Assembly (NCBI GenBank): GCA_964423345.1
Contig: CAYREV010000008.1
Location: forward strand, 1 to 64,000
Length of the DNA stretch: 64,000 nt
Direction of reading: 5' to 3'
Source: CAYREV01 sp964423345
GTDB lineage: Bacteria > Bacteroidota > Rhodothermia > Balneolales > Balneolaceae
Positions 55,402-64,000 of the stretch are shown here, piece after piece (position 1 is the first letter of the stretch; each line of letters starts with the position of its first letter). Made by a program: the position numbers and the translations under genes. Below the pieces are notes generated by a model that was given only the letters and a program-made list of their open reading frames with translations, ran no database searches and was not told the origin of the DNA.

Positions 55402-56397
55402 ATGGCTGAAAAGAAACGAGCAAAAATAACTGCAGTTGGACACTATTTGCCGGAAAACCGGCTGACCAACCACGATCTGGAGCAGATGGTGGAGACCAAT
55501 GATGAATGGATCCGCACCCGCACCGGTATCGAGGAGCGCAGAATTCTAAAGGATGACGATAAGGCAACAGCCTACATGGGGGCGGAAGCCGCCAAGGAGG
55601 TGCTTCAGCAGCGAGGTATTTCGGCAGATGAAATTGATATTATCATCACCGCCACGGTGACCCCCGACTATATGTTTCCCGCTACGGCATGCCTGATCCA
55701 GGAAAAGATCGGGGCCGGCAATGCGTACGGTTTTGACCTTTCGGCGGCCTGCTCCGGTTTCCTTTTTGCGCTCACTACGGGCAGCAATTTTATCGAATCG
55801 GGCAATGCCGAGAAAGTGCTTGTTATCGGGTCCGACAAGATGAGCTCTATTGTCGACTATACCGACCGCACCACCTGTATACTTTTCGGCGATGCCGCCG
55901 GAGCCGTTCTTCTGGAGGCTTCTGACGACGAGACCGGTATTATCGATTATGTGAACCATACGGAAGGCGATACCCAGAATGCCCTCTATCAGCATGCGGG
56001 CGGAAGCCTGAACCCGGCCAGCCGGGAGACGGTAGAGAACGGGCAACATTTTGTCAGCCAGGAAGGACGTACGGTATTCAAGAAAGCGACCGTTGGTATG
56101 GCCGATGTATCCAGGGAAATTATGGAACGCAATAACCTCAGTGCCGACGATGTGGCATGGCTGGTTCCGCACCAGGCTAATTTGCGAATCATAGACGCCA
56201 CGGCAAACAGGATGGGGCTGGACAGCGAGAAAGTGATGGTCAATATTGACAAATACGGAAATACCACAGCGGCAACGATACCGCTGTGCCTGTACGACTG
56301 GAAGGATAAGCTGGATCACGGCGACAATTTAATCCTGGCGGCCTTTGGCGGTGGTTACACCTGGGGCGCCACCTATCTAAAATGGGGGATCAACTAA
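55402..56397 (+). CDS. fabH: 3-Oxoacyl-ACP synthase III (FabH)
   Basis: Starts fatty-acid synthesis by condensing acetyl-CoA with malonyl-ACP. The 331-residue product has the Cys-His-Asn triad: Cys in DLSAACSGFLFAL, His in VPHQANLRI and Asn in YGNTTAATIPL. NDEWIRTRTGIEERRI near the start is typical. Its TAA overlaps the fabD ATG by one base (TAATG at 56395-56399). Confidence 0.97.
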   Translation: MAEKKRAKITAVGHYLPENRLTNHDLEQMVETNDEWIRTRTGIEERRILKDDDKATAYMGAEAAKEVLQQRGISADEIDIIITATVTPDYMFPATACLIQEKIGAGNAYGFDLSAACSGFLFALTTGSNFIESGNAEKVLVIGSDKMSSIVDYTDRTTCILFGDAAGAVLLEASDDETGIIDYVNHTEGDTQNALYQHAGGSLNPASRETVENGQHFVSQEGRTVFKKATVGMADVSREIMERNNLSADDVAWLVPHQANLRIIDATANRMGLDSEKVMVNIDKYGNTTAATIPLCLYDWKDKLDHGDNLILAAFGGGYTWGATYLKWGIN

Positions 56398-57284
56398 TGA
56401 AGACAGCGTATCTGTTTCCCGGGCAGGGATCACAATCTGTGGGTATGGGAAAGGATCATTATGAATCCTCCGATGTTTTTGCCCGCTATGCAGACCAAGC
56501 CAATGAGATCCTTGGCCTGGACCTTAAGAAGATCATCTTTGAGGGTCCGGAAGAGATTCTGAAGCAAACGGAATATACTCAACCGGCTATTTTCCTGCAT
56601 TCTGTGGCCCTTTTTAAGACCCTGGACGCACGGCCCGACATGGTGGCCGGGCATAGCCTGGGAGAGTTTTCGGCCCTGGTGGCGTGCGGTGCGGTAGAAT
56701 TTGCAGACGCTCTTCTCACTGTCCGCTCACGCGGCAAGCTGATGCAGAAAGCGGGCGTTGAACATCCCGGTACCATGGCCGCAATCATTGGGATGGAGGA
56801 TGTTGAGGTTGAGAAGGTTTGCAAACAGGCCCGACAGGAAACCCAAAGGGAAGTGGTGGCCGCCAACTACAACTGCCCGGGACAGCTGGTTATTTCGGGA
56901 GATGTTACGGCGGTGGAAAAAGCGGTGGATTTAGCCAGGGAAAACGGCTGCCGGTTGGCCAAGGTGCTGCCGGTAAGCGGGGCTTTTCACTCGGCCCTGA
57001 TGCAGCCTGCTTACGAGGGACTTAAAGAGGAGCTGGAGAACCTGGTAATTAGCGAAGCCGGCTGCCCGCTGTATTCAAACTACACGGCGAAACCCACTAC
57101 CGATCCGGATACGATCCGCACCAACCTGCTCAACCAACTGCTTAATCCGGTACGCTGGACACAAACCCTGCGGAATATGAGGGAGGATGGAGCAGGTCGG
57201 TTCGTTGAAGTAGGCCCGGGAAAGGTTTTGCAGGGACTGGTTAAAAGAACCCTCGATGAGGCGGAAATTAAAGGTTATCAATAA
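56397..57284 (+). CDS. fabD: Malonyl-CoA:ACP transacylase (FabD)
   Basis: Moves malonyl groups from CoA to ACP. From ATG 56397 it has 295 residues with FPGQGSQSVGMGKDHY, the nucleophile Ser in VAGHSLGEFSALVA, a catalytic His in VSGAFHSALMQPA and the Gln/Arg residues around QPAIFLHSVAL and VRSRGKLMQ. Translationally coupled to fabH; fabG follows after 12 bp. Confidence 0.96.
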   Translation: MKTAYLFPGQGSQSVGMGKDHYESSDVFARYADQANEILGLDLKKIIFEGPEEILKQTEYTQPAIFLHSVALFKTLDARPDMVAGHSLGEFSALVACGAVEFADALLTVRSRGKLMQKAGVEHPGTMAAIIGMEDVEVEKVCKQARQETQREVVAANYNCPGQLVISGDVTAVEKAVDLARENGCRLAKVLPVSGAFHSALMQPAYEGLKEELENLVISEAGCPLYSNYTAKPTTDPDTIRTNLLNQLLNPVRWTQTLRNMREDGAGRFVEVGPGKVLQGLVKRTLDEAEIKGYQ

Positions 57285-57296
57285 ACGTATACCATT

Positions 57297-58046
57297 ATGG
57301 CTTTGGAACTAAAAGGAAAAACAGCAGTAGTAACCGGTGGAAGCCGGGGCATTGGCAGGGCTATTGCCCTGCGCCTCGCCAAACAGGGGGTGGATGTTGC
57401 TATCACCTATGCACGGTCTGAAGAGGCGGCCAATGAGGTAAAGGCGGAAATGGAAGAGATGGGGCGGAAAGCCAAGGCCCTGCAGGCTGATGCGGTAAAA
57501 TTTGAGAAGGCTGAAGCGGTGATACAGGAAGTGGTCGACGACTGGGGTAAACTCGATATTCTTGTTAACAATGCAGGTATCACCCGCGACAATCTGATTT
57601 TGAGGATGAGCGAGGAGCAGTGGGACCAGGTGCTTGATACCAATTTAAAAAGCGTCTTTAACTACAGCAAGGCTGCGGCCAAGCCGATGATGAGAAACCG
57701 GGGCGGGTCGGTGATCAATATAAGCTCCGTAGTGGGTATCAACGGCAATGCCGGCCAAAGCAACTACGCTGCTTCCAAGGCCGGTATTATAGGATTCACC
57801 AAATCCTATGCCAAAGAACTTGCATCCAGAAATATCCGGGCAAATGTAATTGCACCCGGTTATATACTGACCGAAATGACGGGCGAACTGGACGAGAAGA
57901 TACTTGATGAGATTAAAGCTGAAACACCGCTTGGACGGGCCGGCGACGCTGAAGAGGTTGCCGACGCCGTTTTATTCCTTGCATCGGATCTCAGCAGCTA
58001 TATCACCGGTGAGGTGATGCGTGTGGATGGCGGAATGGCTATATAG
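57297..58046 (+). CDS. fabG: 3-Oxoacyl-ACP reductase (FabG)
   Basis: NADPH-dependent short-chain dehydrogenase of 249 residues for the first reduction of each elongation cycle. TGGSRGIGRAIALRLA binds the cofactor; NNAGITRDNL, the catalytic Ser in INISSVVGINGN and Y-x3-K in YAASKAGIIGFTKSYA are present; the C-terminus GEVMRVDGGMAI is typical. Part of the fab cluster; a 186-bp spacer follows before acpP. Confidence 0.96.
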   Translation: MALELKGKTAVVTGGSRGIGRAIALRLAKQGVDVAITYARSEEAANEVKAEMEEMGRKAKALQADAVKFEKAEAVIQEVVDDWGKLDILVNNAGITRDNLILRMSEEQWDQVLDTNLKSVFNYSKAAAKPMMRNRGGSVINISSVVGINGNAGQSNYAASKAGIIGFTKSYAKELASRNIRANVIAPGYILTEMTGELDEKILDEIKAETPLGRAGDAEEVADAVLFLASDLSSYITGEVMRVDGGMAI

Positions 58047-58232
58047 GCCATTTTTCCCATATGGAAACGATCGTTAAGTGCCGTCCGCTATTCAAAAGAA
58101 CTGAAGGTGGAACCCTTCGATTCTTAAAGTGTATTTTTAATACTAGAAATTGTATTTTCTGCCCATGTTGTTACATATTAGCAGATACTGTTTTCATTAT
58201 TTCTAAACATAAATCCGAATAAAACCACTATT
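58047..58232 (+). promoter_or_regulatory. Internal spacer before acpP, probable second promoter
   Basis: 186 bp, AT-rich toward the acpP end, inside an otherwise tightly packed cluster. acpP is generally expressed far above its neighbours, so an extra promoter is expected here. TTG at about 58168-58170 and TACTGTTTTC at about 58185 give only a poor match to the FCB consensus. No hairpin terminator seen. Confidence 0.4.
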
Positions 58233-58472
58233 ATGTCACAAGACGTCGAAGCTAAAGTAAAATCCATTATCGTTGACAAATTAGGAGTTGACGAATCAGA
58301 AGTAACCCACGAAGCCAACTTCACCAACGACCTTGGTGCTGATTCACTCGACACTGTTGAGTTGATCATGGAATTCGAAAAGGAATTCGATCTGAGCATT
58401 CCCGACGAAGATGCTGAAAACATTGCTACCGTTGGTGATGCCGTTGAATATCTACAGGACAAAGTTTCCTAA
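58233..58472 (+). CDS. acpP: Acyl carrier protein
   Basis: A small acidic 79-residue carrier. The phosphopantetheine-bearing serine sits in GADSLDTVELIMEFE at residue 38. All four helices are present (VEAKVKSIIVDKLGVDES to VGDAVEYLQDKV). Must be activated by a phosphopantetheinyl transferase; the one at 11.3 kb is a candidate, although a separate AcpS may exist elsewhere. fabF follows after 27 bp. Confidence 0.98.
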   Translation: MSQDVEAKVKSIIVDKLGVDESEVTHEANFTNDLGADSLDTVELIMEFEKEFDLSIPDEDAENIATVGDAVEYLQDKVS

Positions 58473-58499
58473 ATAAAGTTTATACTTTAACTATTTAGC

Positions 58500-59744
58500 A
58501 TGTCTAAACGCAGAGTAGTCGTTACCGGAATAGGTGCCCTTACCCCTATAGGTAAGACTGCACCGGAATTCTGGAATGGTCTCATATCCGGGAAAAGTGG
58601 TGCAAGGCCCATCGAGCACTTCGATACCACGGATTTTCCGACAAAATTTGCGGCCCAGATCGATGGCTACGACGAGCTGAATTACTTTGATCGTAAAGAA
58701 GCCCGTCGGCTGGACAAGGTAGCCCAGTATGCATTGATTGCGGCCGAAGAATCTATTGAAGACAGCGATATAGACCTGGATTCGGTAGATAAAGACCGCG
58801 TAGCCGTAATAGTCGGGACGGGTATAGGAGGCATGATCACTTTCTACGACCAGTCGATCTCATTTCATGAGCACGGTCCCCGGGGTGTTTCACCGTTCTT
58901 TATTCCCATGCTGATTCCGGACATGCTTGCAGGCCAGATCTCCATCAAATATGGATTCAAGGGACCCAATTTCTGTGCCGTATCGGCATGTGCAACCGGG
59001 TCACACAATATCGGGCTTGCATACGACTCTATCCGGCAGGGACAATGTGAAATGGCAATCTCCGGAGGATCCGAAGCGCCGGTTACTAAAATAGGCGTAG
59101 CGGGCTTCAATTCGATGAAGGCCATGTCTACCCGTAACGACTCGCCCGAAACCGCCTCTCGGCCATTTGACAAAACCAGAGATGGTTTTGTACTGGGAGA
59201 AGGGTCCGGAATTCTGGTGCTCGAGGAGCTGGAGCATGCCAAAGCCAGGGATGCTCGAATCTATGCCGAAATAGCGGGATACGGTTTTTCTGCCGACGCC
59301 CACCATATTACGGCACCCGACCCGGACGGGGAAGGGGTAAAGCTTGCCATGAACCGGGCACTGGAGGCTGCCGAAATCGAGGCCGATAGGATGGATCATA
59401 TCAATATGCATGGCACCTCGACACCGCTTGGCGATGTGGCCGAGAGCAATACCATTAAGAAGGTGTTCGGAGATCATGCCTATGAGATGAACATGAATTC
59501 CACCAAGTCGATGACGGGACATACCCTGGGGGCTGCAGGTGCTATCGAAGCGCTGGCAACCCTGCTGGCTGTCTATCACGGTACGGTTCCGCCAACGATC
59601 AACCTTCAGAATCCGGACCCGGAGTGCGATTTGAACTATACACCCAACGAAGCTGAAGTACGTGATGTTCGATATGCCATGAACAACGCATTTGGTTTCG
59701 GGGGACACAACACGGCGCTTATATTCAAGAAATACGAAGAATAA
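58500..59744 (+). CDS. fabF: 3-Oxoacyl-ACP synthase II (FabF)
   Basis: Elongating condensing enzyme of 414 residues with the Cys-His-His triad: Cys in VSACATGSHNIG, His in NMHGTSTPLGD and His in KSMTGHTLGAAGA. Starts RRVVVTGIGALTPIG, the usual KAS II N-terminus; ends NNAFGFGGHNTALIFKKY. The rnc gene starts 3 to 9 bp after its stop. Confidence 0.97.
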   Translation: MSKRRVVVTGIGALTPIGKTAPEFWNGLISGKSGARPIEHFDTTDFPTKFAAQIDGYDELNYFDRKEARRLDKVAQYALIAAEESIEDSDIDLDSVDKDRVAVIVGTGIGGMITFYDQSISFHEHGPRGVSPFFIPMLIPDMLAGQISIKYGFKGPNFCAVSACATGSHNIGLAYDSIRQGQCEMAISGGSEAPVTKIGVAGFNSMKAMSTRNDSPETASRPFDKTRDGFVLGEGSGILVLEELEHAKARDARIYAEIAGYGFSADAHHITAPDPDGEGVKLAMNRALEAAEIEADRMDHINMHGTSTPLGDVAESNTIKKVFGDHAYEMNMNSTKSMTGHTLGAAGAIEALATLLAVYHGTVPPTINLQNPDPECDLNYTPNEAEVRDVRYAMNNAFGFGGHNTALIFKKYEE

Positions 59745-59747
59745 TCC

Positions 59748-60518
59748 GTGCCGATGTTCGACAAACTCAGGGCATATTTTAATACACATTCTGAGCTTCC
59801 TCCTAAACATCAAGAACGGATTGAGAGACTTCAAAGGATTATCGATTCCAATATCGATAATCCTTTTTTATATATACGGGCGCTCCGCCATCGATCCATA
59901 CTTGCCGATGATAACTTCAGCGATACCGATTCCTACGAACGGCTGGAGTTTCTCGGCGATGCGGTATTGGATCTGATTATTACAGAGATAATCTTCGAAA
60001 AATACCCGAAAGAAAATGAAGGATTCCTGACCAAGCTAAGGGCAAATCTGGTCAAGGGTGACTCCCTTGCAGAATATGCCCGATCCCTGGATATCAGCTC
60101 CCTGCTTGTACTGGGCGAGCGAGCCAGGGGACAGGGGATCGAGTTTTCCAAAAGTGTGCTGGCAGATGTGTTTGAGTCTCTTATAGGGGCTATCTACCTG
60201 GATGCCGGCTATGAATCGGCTGCCCGTTTTGTAAAAAACATCATCGAAGAACAGACGGATTTTCAAGACCTTACCGAAACAATGGACAATTACAAGAGCC
60301 TTCTTCTGGAATTTGCCCAGGCTCACAAGCTGACCATACCCAGGTATGAGGTGGTTGAGGAGACCGGCCCCGGGCATGACAAGACATTTCTCGTTAAGGT
60401 GGTGGTCGACGATCGTGATATGGGTACCGGTAAAGGAAAAAGCAAAAAAGAAGCTGAGCAACGTGCAGCCAAGGCAGCCCTGGACAGTCTTGAAGACAAA
60501 GAGGAAAAGCAGGATTAA
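59748..60518 (+). CDS. rnc: Ribonuclease III
   Basis: Double-strand-specific endonuclease for rRNA and mRNA processing. A GTG at 59748 gives 256 residues; an ATG at 59754 gives 254 and is equally possible. The RNase III signature YERLEFLGDAVLDLII is followed by the second acidic site in LADVFESLIGAIYLDAGYE, and a C-terminal dsRNA-binding domain with KGKSKKEAEQRAAKAALDSL. Last gene of the fab cluster. Its TAA overlaps the stop of the convergent dnaB gene (TTAA at 60515-60518). Confidence 0.95.
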   Translation: MPMFDKLRAYFNTHSELPPKHQERIERLQRIIDSNIDNPFLYIRALRHRSILADDNFSDTDSYERLEFLGDAVLDLIITEIIFEKYPKENEGFLTKLRANLVKGDSLAEYARSLDISSLLVLGERARGQGIEFSKSVLADVFESLIGAIYLDAGYESAARFVKNIIEEQTDFQDLTETMDNYKSLLLEFAQAHKLTIPRYEVVEETGPGHDKTFLVKVVVDDRDMGTGKGKSKKEAEQRAAKAALDSLEDKEEKQD

Positions 60519-62041
60519 AAAGGTGCGTCCTTATCCTCGTCGGGACCGCCCGGATCATGCCCCATCGGAGGGGAAGAGGACTCGCCATTACCTGAATGTT
60601 CGTCCTGCGATTGATCAAAGGGTTCCGGGCTGGCTGATGTAAGGTTTTCAAATCGAGCATAGTCCTTCACGAAATACATGGTTTTTACGCCGGTAGGACC
60701 ATTTCTCTGCTTGCCTACAATGACTTCGGCCAGGCCGGCGGTCGACTGTCCCTCGGGAGTGGTCTTGATTCCGTAGTATTCGGGCCGGTAGAGAAAGCAA
60801 ACCACATCGGCATCCTGCTCAATGGAGCCGGACTCGCGGAGGTCGCTGAGCTGGGGACGCTTGTCACCGCCCCTCGTTTCAACCGCCCGGCTGAGCTGTG
60901 AGAGGGCTATGACCGGTACGTTCAGCTCTTTAGCCAGCGCTTTGAGTCCCCGTGATATGGTGGCAATTTCCTGTTCGCGGTTACCTGCCTCCCGGCTGTT
61001 GGATGACATAAGCTGCAGATAGTCGACTACAACCATGCCGATGTCATGCTCACTTTTAAGCCGGCGTGCCTTGGTCCGCAGTTCCATAATACTCAGTCCG
61101 GGAGTGTCGTCTACAAAAATATTGGCGGTGAAAAGGCGTCCGGCTGCATCGATCAGCCTCTTGAACTCCTCATCATTTAACTGGCCCGACCGGGCTGACT
61201 GGGCATTGATACGCCCCTCCATTGTCAGCAGGCGTTGGACCAGAGACTGGTCCGACATCTCCAGGCTGAAAATAGCAACTTTGGTTCTGAGTTTCGGGTC
61301 CTGATGCAGGGCGGCGTTACGCGCAGTGGTCAGAACGAAGGCGGTTTTACCCATGGAGGGACGGGCTGCGATGACAATCATGTCGCCATTCTGCCAACCC
61401 GCTGTCATCTCATCGATAGACAGCCCCGTGGGAACGCCGGTAATGCCTCCCTGTTTGCCCCGGATATCTTCCAGATAGGAGAGTGTGTCCTTTAGGACGT
61501 CACCTATGGGTTTAGCCTGGGAGCGGTGTTTGGCATTAGCAAGGTCAAATACTTTTTGTTCGGCACGGTCCAGCACGTCATAGGGATCGGAAGAACTGTC
61601 GTATGCCTCCTGTATAATTTCAGTACAGCCCAGGATAAGATTTCGTTTGGTGGCTTTCTCGGCAATAATCTGGGCATGGTAATCGATATTTGCGGCCGAG
61701 CTGACCGATCGCGTCAATTCCGACAGGTAGCCGGCTCCTCCACAGGCGTCCAGCAGTTCCTTGTCCCTCAGCTCATTTTCAACGGTAAGAAGGTCAAGGG
61801 GATTATCACGTTCATAAAGGCTGTGCAGGACTTCGAAAATGTGGCGATGAGCCGGCTTGTAAAAGTCATCGGGCGAAAGCATTTGAAGAGCAACGGTGGC
61901 GGCTTCATGTTCAATCAGCATGGCGCCGAGCACGGCTTCTTCTACTTCGGTAGCCTGAGGGGGAACTCTCCCTTCCTGTTCCAGAATCTTTAAATCCGAC
62001 TTATTTTTCTTTTTATAATTAGAACTGTTTTGTGCTGCCAT
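60515..62041 (-). CDS. dnaB: Replicative DNA helicase DnaB
   Basis: Hexameric fork helicase of 508 residues. The N-terminal domain begins PPQATEVEEAVLGAMLIEHE; the RecA-like domain has Walker A ARPSMGKTAFVL, Walker B VVVDYLQLMSS, the LSQLSRAVETRGG block and the arginine-finger region ending FLYRPEYYG. No intein interrupts the ATPase domain. The C-terminal 40 residues are polar and rich in Ser, Gly, Pro and Asp. A 139-bp spacer separates it from the glycosylase gene upstream. Confidence 0.97.
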   Translation of the reverse strand: MAAQNSSNYKKKNKSDLKILEQEGRVPPQATEVEEAVLGAMLIEHEAATVALQMLSPDDFYKPAHRHIFEVLHSLYERDNPLDLLTVENELRDKELLDACGGAGYLSELTRSVSSAANIDYHAQIIAEKATKRNLILGCTEIIQEAYDSSSDPYDVLDRAEQKVFDLANAKHRSQAKPIGDVLKDTLSYLEDIRGKQGGITGVPTGLSIDEMTAGWQNGDMIVIAARPSMGKTAFVLTTARNAALHQDPKLRTKVAIFSLEMSDQSLVQRLLTMEGRINAQSARSGQLNDEEFKRLIDAAGRLFTANIFVDDTPGLSIMELRTKARRLKSEHDIGMVVVDYLQLMSSNSREAGNREQEIATISRGLKALAKELNVPVIALSQLSRAVETRGGDKRPQLSDLRESGSIEQDADVVCFLYRPEYYGIKTTPEGQSTAGLAEVIVGKQRNGPTGVKTMYFVKDYARFENLTSASPEPFDQSQDEHSGNGESSSPPMGHDPGGPDEDKDAPF

Positions 62042-62180
62042 GAATGACTCTGATCTTTAAAACAATAACGAATCCCGGTTAACTCCTTTTCCCCTATGAA
62101 AGGCGTTCTTGAAAGGAATAGAAAACGAATAAGTAGTATAATAAAAGCTGATCTTTTAACGAAGTAAAAAAACAGATACC

Positions 62181-63014
62181 TCAGGCATTTTCCGTCAACT
62201 GATCGTATCGTTTCCTCAGTTTTTGTATGTCTTCCCAGGTAGGGCGCTTCCATTTCGGATGGCGCAGAAGGGCGGCGGGGTGATAGGTGGCCATCAACTC
62301 ATATTTACCCCGGAAGGTGTGGAAGGTCCCCCGCATACTGCTGAGCGAACCGTCCTGGTCGAGAAGCGTTTGTGCGGATACCTTGCCCAGACAGAGAATC
62401 AGCTTGGGATCGATGAGGTCTATCTGCCTCAGTAGAAAGGGAAGGCTTTTTTTGCGTTCCTCCGGCAGGGGGTTTCGGTTGTTGGGAGGCCGGTGTTTCA
62501 GAATATTGGCTATGTAGACATCCCCGCGCTCGAATTGTATGGCATTCAATATCTTATTGAGCAGTTGTCCCGCAGCACCGACAAAGGGTTCGCCCTGCCG
62601 ATCTTCTTCGGCACCGGGCGCCTCGCCCACAAGCATCAGGTCAGCATCCGGCTTGCCCACGCCGAATACCAGATTGGTGTTGTCGAGATCGGTTTTAAGG
62701 ACCTCGGCACGGGCGCAAAGCTCGTGCAGTTCCCCCAGTGTGTTGCAGGATCCAATCTTTTGATATATGGCCGGAGTTTGGCCCTGTTCAAACAGCCCTT
62801 CCTGTAAGTCGGTGGCAGCTGCCGTCCCCGTTTCTTCTTCACCGTCGTCCACCTCTTTTTCCGAACCGGTATCGGAAGAGGTGGGGGCGTCCTGCTGAGA
62901 TTCATCACGGCCTTGCGGGGAAGAGCCGGAAAAATCGCCATACAGTTCCCGTTCCTTGCGAATAAAATGTATAAGGTCGTCGATCAGCTCCGACGGATTT
63001 CGTTTTCCCATCAT
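62181..63014 (-). CDS. Family-4-like uracil-DNA glycosylase without Fe-S cysteines
   Basis: A 277-residue protein. A polar N-terminal stretch (about 1-85) of low complexity precedes a UDG domain with the motif GEAPGAEEDRQGEPFVG at 130-146, YIANILKHRPPNNRNP at 168-182 and TYHPAALLRHPKW at 243-255, the pattern of family 4 enzymes that excise uracil. In those enzymes four cysteines hold a 4Fe-4S cluster. Here the expected positions carry His174 (usually Cys in KCRPP) and Ser190, and the N-terminal C-x2-C is missing; only Cys90, Cys100 and Cys208 exist. Probable operon with mtaB (8-bp gap). Confidence 0.88.
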   Translation of the reverse strand: MMGKRNPSELIDDLIHFIRKERELYGDFSGSSPQGRDESQQDAPTSSDTGSEKEVDDGEEETGTAAATDLQEGLFEQGQTPAIYQKIGSCNTLGELHELCARAEVLKTDLDNTNLVFGVGKPDADLMLVGEAPGAEEDRQGEPFVGAAGQLLNKILNAIQFERGDVYIANILKHRPPNNRNPLPEERKKSLPFLLRQIDLIDPKLILCLGKVSAQTLLDQDGSLSSMRGTFHTFRGKYELMATYHPAALLRHPKWKRPTWEDIQKLRKRYDQLTENA

Positions 63015-63022
63015 CTTAATTT

Positions 63023-64000
63023 TTAACCTACCAGTTCGGCAATAATCCTTTCCTCTTGTTTGGCTTCTTCGGTAAGTGTGCCAATCATATAGTCGCCTTT
63101 GGCCCGCTCTCCCAGGCGGACCGGTATGATTTTATTTTCATAGTGCGGGTTGGCCGGTATTCCCACACGTATATAGTTGTCGGTCCAACCGTACATGATA
63201 TCTCCTTTGGGTTCTTCAAAAAGCACCGGCCTTACCTTCCCTGTATATCGGCTATCAAAATTGAATCGTTTTTTCCTGGACAAGCGCCTCAGCTTATGCG
63301 TACGCTGCTTTCGTATATTATCCTGTACTACAGGCTCGATATTCAGGGCGTGGGTGTCGGGTCGTTCCGAATAGGTAAAGACGTGCAGGTAGGATACCGG
63401 AAGGCTGTCAATGAAATCAAACGATTCACGGAACAGTTCTTCGGTTTCACCGGGGTGGCCGGTGATGACATCCACACCGATGGCAGCATCGGGCATAAGT
63501 TTCTTAATGAGCTCGACACGCTCGCGATAAAGCCCCGATTGATAGCGGCGGCGCATCAGTCCCAGCATCTTGTCACTGCCGCTTTGCAGGGGCATGTGAA
63601 AGTGGGGCTGTATCTTGTTTGATTCTGCGGTATAATGAATCATCTCATCATGCATAAGGTTGGGCTCGACAGAAGAGAATCGTATGCGTTCAAGGCCATC
63701 CACCTTATCGAGTGCACGGATAAGCATGAAAAAGTCCTCGTCGGTACCGCGTCCGAAGTCACCCGCATTGACGCCGGTTACCACAATTTCCCTGAAGCCG
63801 TCTTCCACCAGGTGCCGGGCATTTTGAACTACGGTGGCTATCTGCGGACTACGACTCTTCCCGCGGGCCATGGGGATGGTGCAAAATGAGCAGTTATAGC
63901 TGCAGCCGTCCTGGACTTTCAGAAAGGCGCGCGTGCGGTCGTCGGCCGAAAAGGCATTGTGAAAATCCACCGCCTCGTTGACATCGGAGTTGAATACCAT
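63023..64000 (-). CDS. mtaB: MtaB-like methylthiotransferase (3' part, truncated by window edge)
   Basis: Radical-SAM enzyme that adds a methylthio group to t6A37 of tRNA. The last 325 codons are in the window; the Met at 64000 is internal because the N-terminal UPF0004 domain is still missing. Visible: the SAM-cluster motif C-x3-C-x2-C in DGCSYNCSFCTIPMARG, VTGVNAGDFG, SSVEPNLM, HMPLQSGSDKMLGLMRRRY and GVDVITGHPGETEELF, then a C-terminal TRAM-like domain. The 'GVN-GDFG' and 'SSVEP' blocks fit MtaB better than MiaB. The glycosylase gene follows after 8 bp. Confidence 0.9.
   Translation of the reverse strand: MVFNSDVNEAVDFHNAFSADDRTRAFLKVQDGCSYNCSFCTIPMARGKSRSPQIATVVQNARHLVEDGFREIVVTGVNAGDFGRGTDEDFFMLIRALDKVDGLERIRFSSVEPNLMHDEMIHYTAESNKIQPHFHMPLQSGSDKMLGLMRRRYQSGLYRERVELIKKLMPDAAIGVDVITGHPGETEELFRESFDFIDSLPVSYLHVFTYSERPDTHALNIEPVVQDNIRKQRTHKLRRLSRKKRFNFDSRYTGKVRPVLFEEPKGDIMYGWTDNYIRVGIPANPHYENKIIPVRLGERAKGDYMIGTLTEEAKQEERIIAELVG

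Noticed and set aside
1..64000. tRNA, rRNA, CRISPR, prophage, IS or defence islands
   Set aside because: No cloverleaf, regularly spaced repeats, transposase, integrase or defence-type domains were recognised; nearly all bases belong to housekeeping genes.

Overview
This is a compact, housekeeping-rich stretch of a bacterial chromosome. I place it in the Bacteroidota/Rhodothermota/Balneolota (FCB) group, most likely Balneolota. The reasons are a GWxTD-domain secreted protein, Bat-type VWA genes, DUF5683 beside parAB, DUF5723- and DUF6588-like outer-membrane proteins, atpD-atpC apart from the rest of the ATP synthase, few clear Shine-Dalgarno sites, and several start regions carrying the FCB-type -7 box TAnnTTTG. 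Composition looks even across the window. I see no IS element, prophage, CRISPR array, tRNA or rRNA.

Layout. 1-8.2 kb: 5' part of mfd (cut by the window edge), a GWxTD protein followed by the broken relic of a second copy, a BatD-like/BatA pair, and an M23-family envelope protein. 8.2-14.3 kb: a LolC/E-type permease and lysS on the minus strand, then a plus-strand row of phosphopantetheinyl transferase, Memo-like protein, DUF2520 protein and queE. 14.4-21.2 kb: DUF58 protein (the usual Bat partner, here detached), alanine dehydrogenase, parA-parB-DUF5683-LOG and a TPR protein ending at a strong terminator. 21.3-30.3 kb: transketolase, SpoIIE-type phosphatase, polA, DUF2914 protein, DUF6588-like outer-membrane protein and rsgA. 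30.4-43.8 kb, all minus: lon, DUF5723 protein, pcrA, valS, rsmB, an amino-acid permease and an exported methyltransferase. 44.1-51.5 kb: atpD-atpC, a flavin dehydrogenase-like protein, then an envelope operon (polyprenyl synthase, LpxH, PBP1A). 51.7-60.5 kb, all plus: pgi, a deoxynucleoside kinase, then the fatty-acid/phospholipid cluster yceD-rpmF-plsX-fabH-fabD-fabG-acpP-fabF-rnc. 60.5-64 kb, minus: dnaB, a family-4-like uracil-DNA glycosylase and the 3' part of mtaB.

How the genes work together. PlsX, FabH/D/G/F and AcpP make acyl chains. The phosphopantetheinyl transferase at 11.3 kb is a candidate to activate AcpP. LpxH, PBP1A and the polyprenyl synthase serve lipid A, peptidoglycan and isoprenoid carriers. 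Mfd, PcrA, PolA, the glycosylase, DnaB and ParAB cover DNA repair, replication and segregation.

I found no convincing new multi-gene system. The most interesting observations are small: a relic GWxTD gene, a glycosylase without the expected iron-sulfur cysteines, an M23 protein with an altered zinc motif, a Memo-like protein lacking the usual metal residues, and a phosphopantetheinyl transferase whose reading frame extends upstream of any normal start codon.
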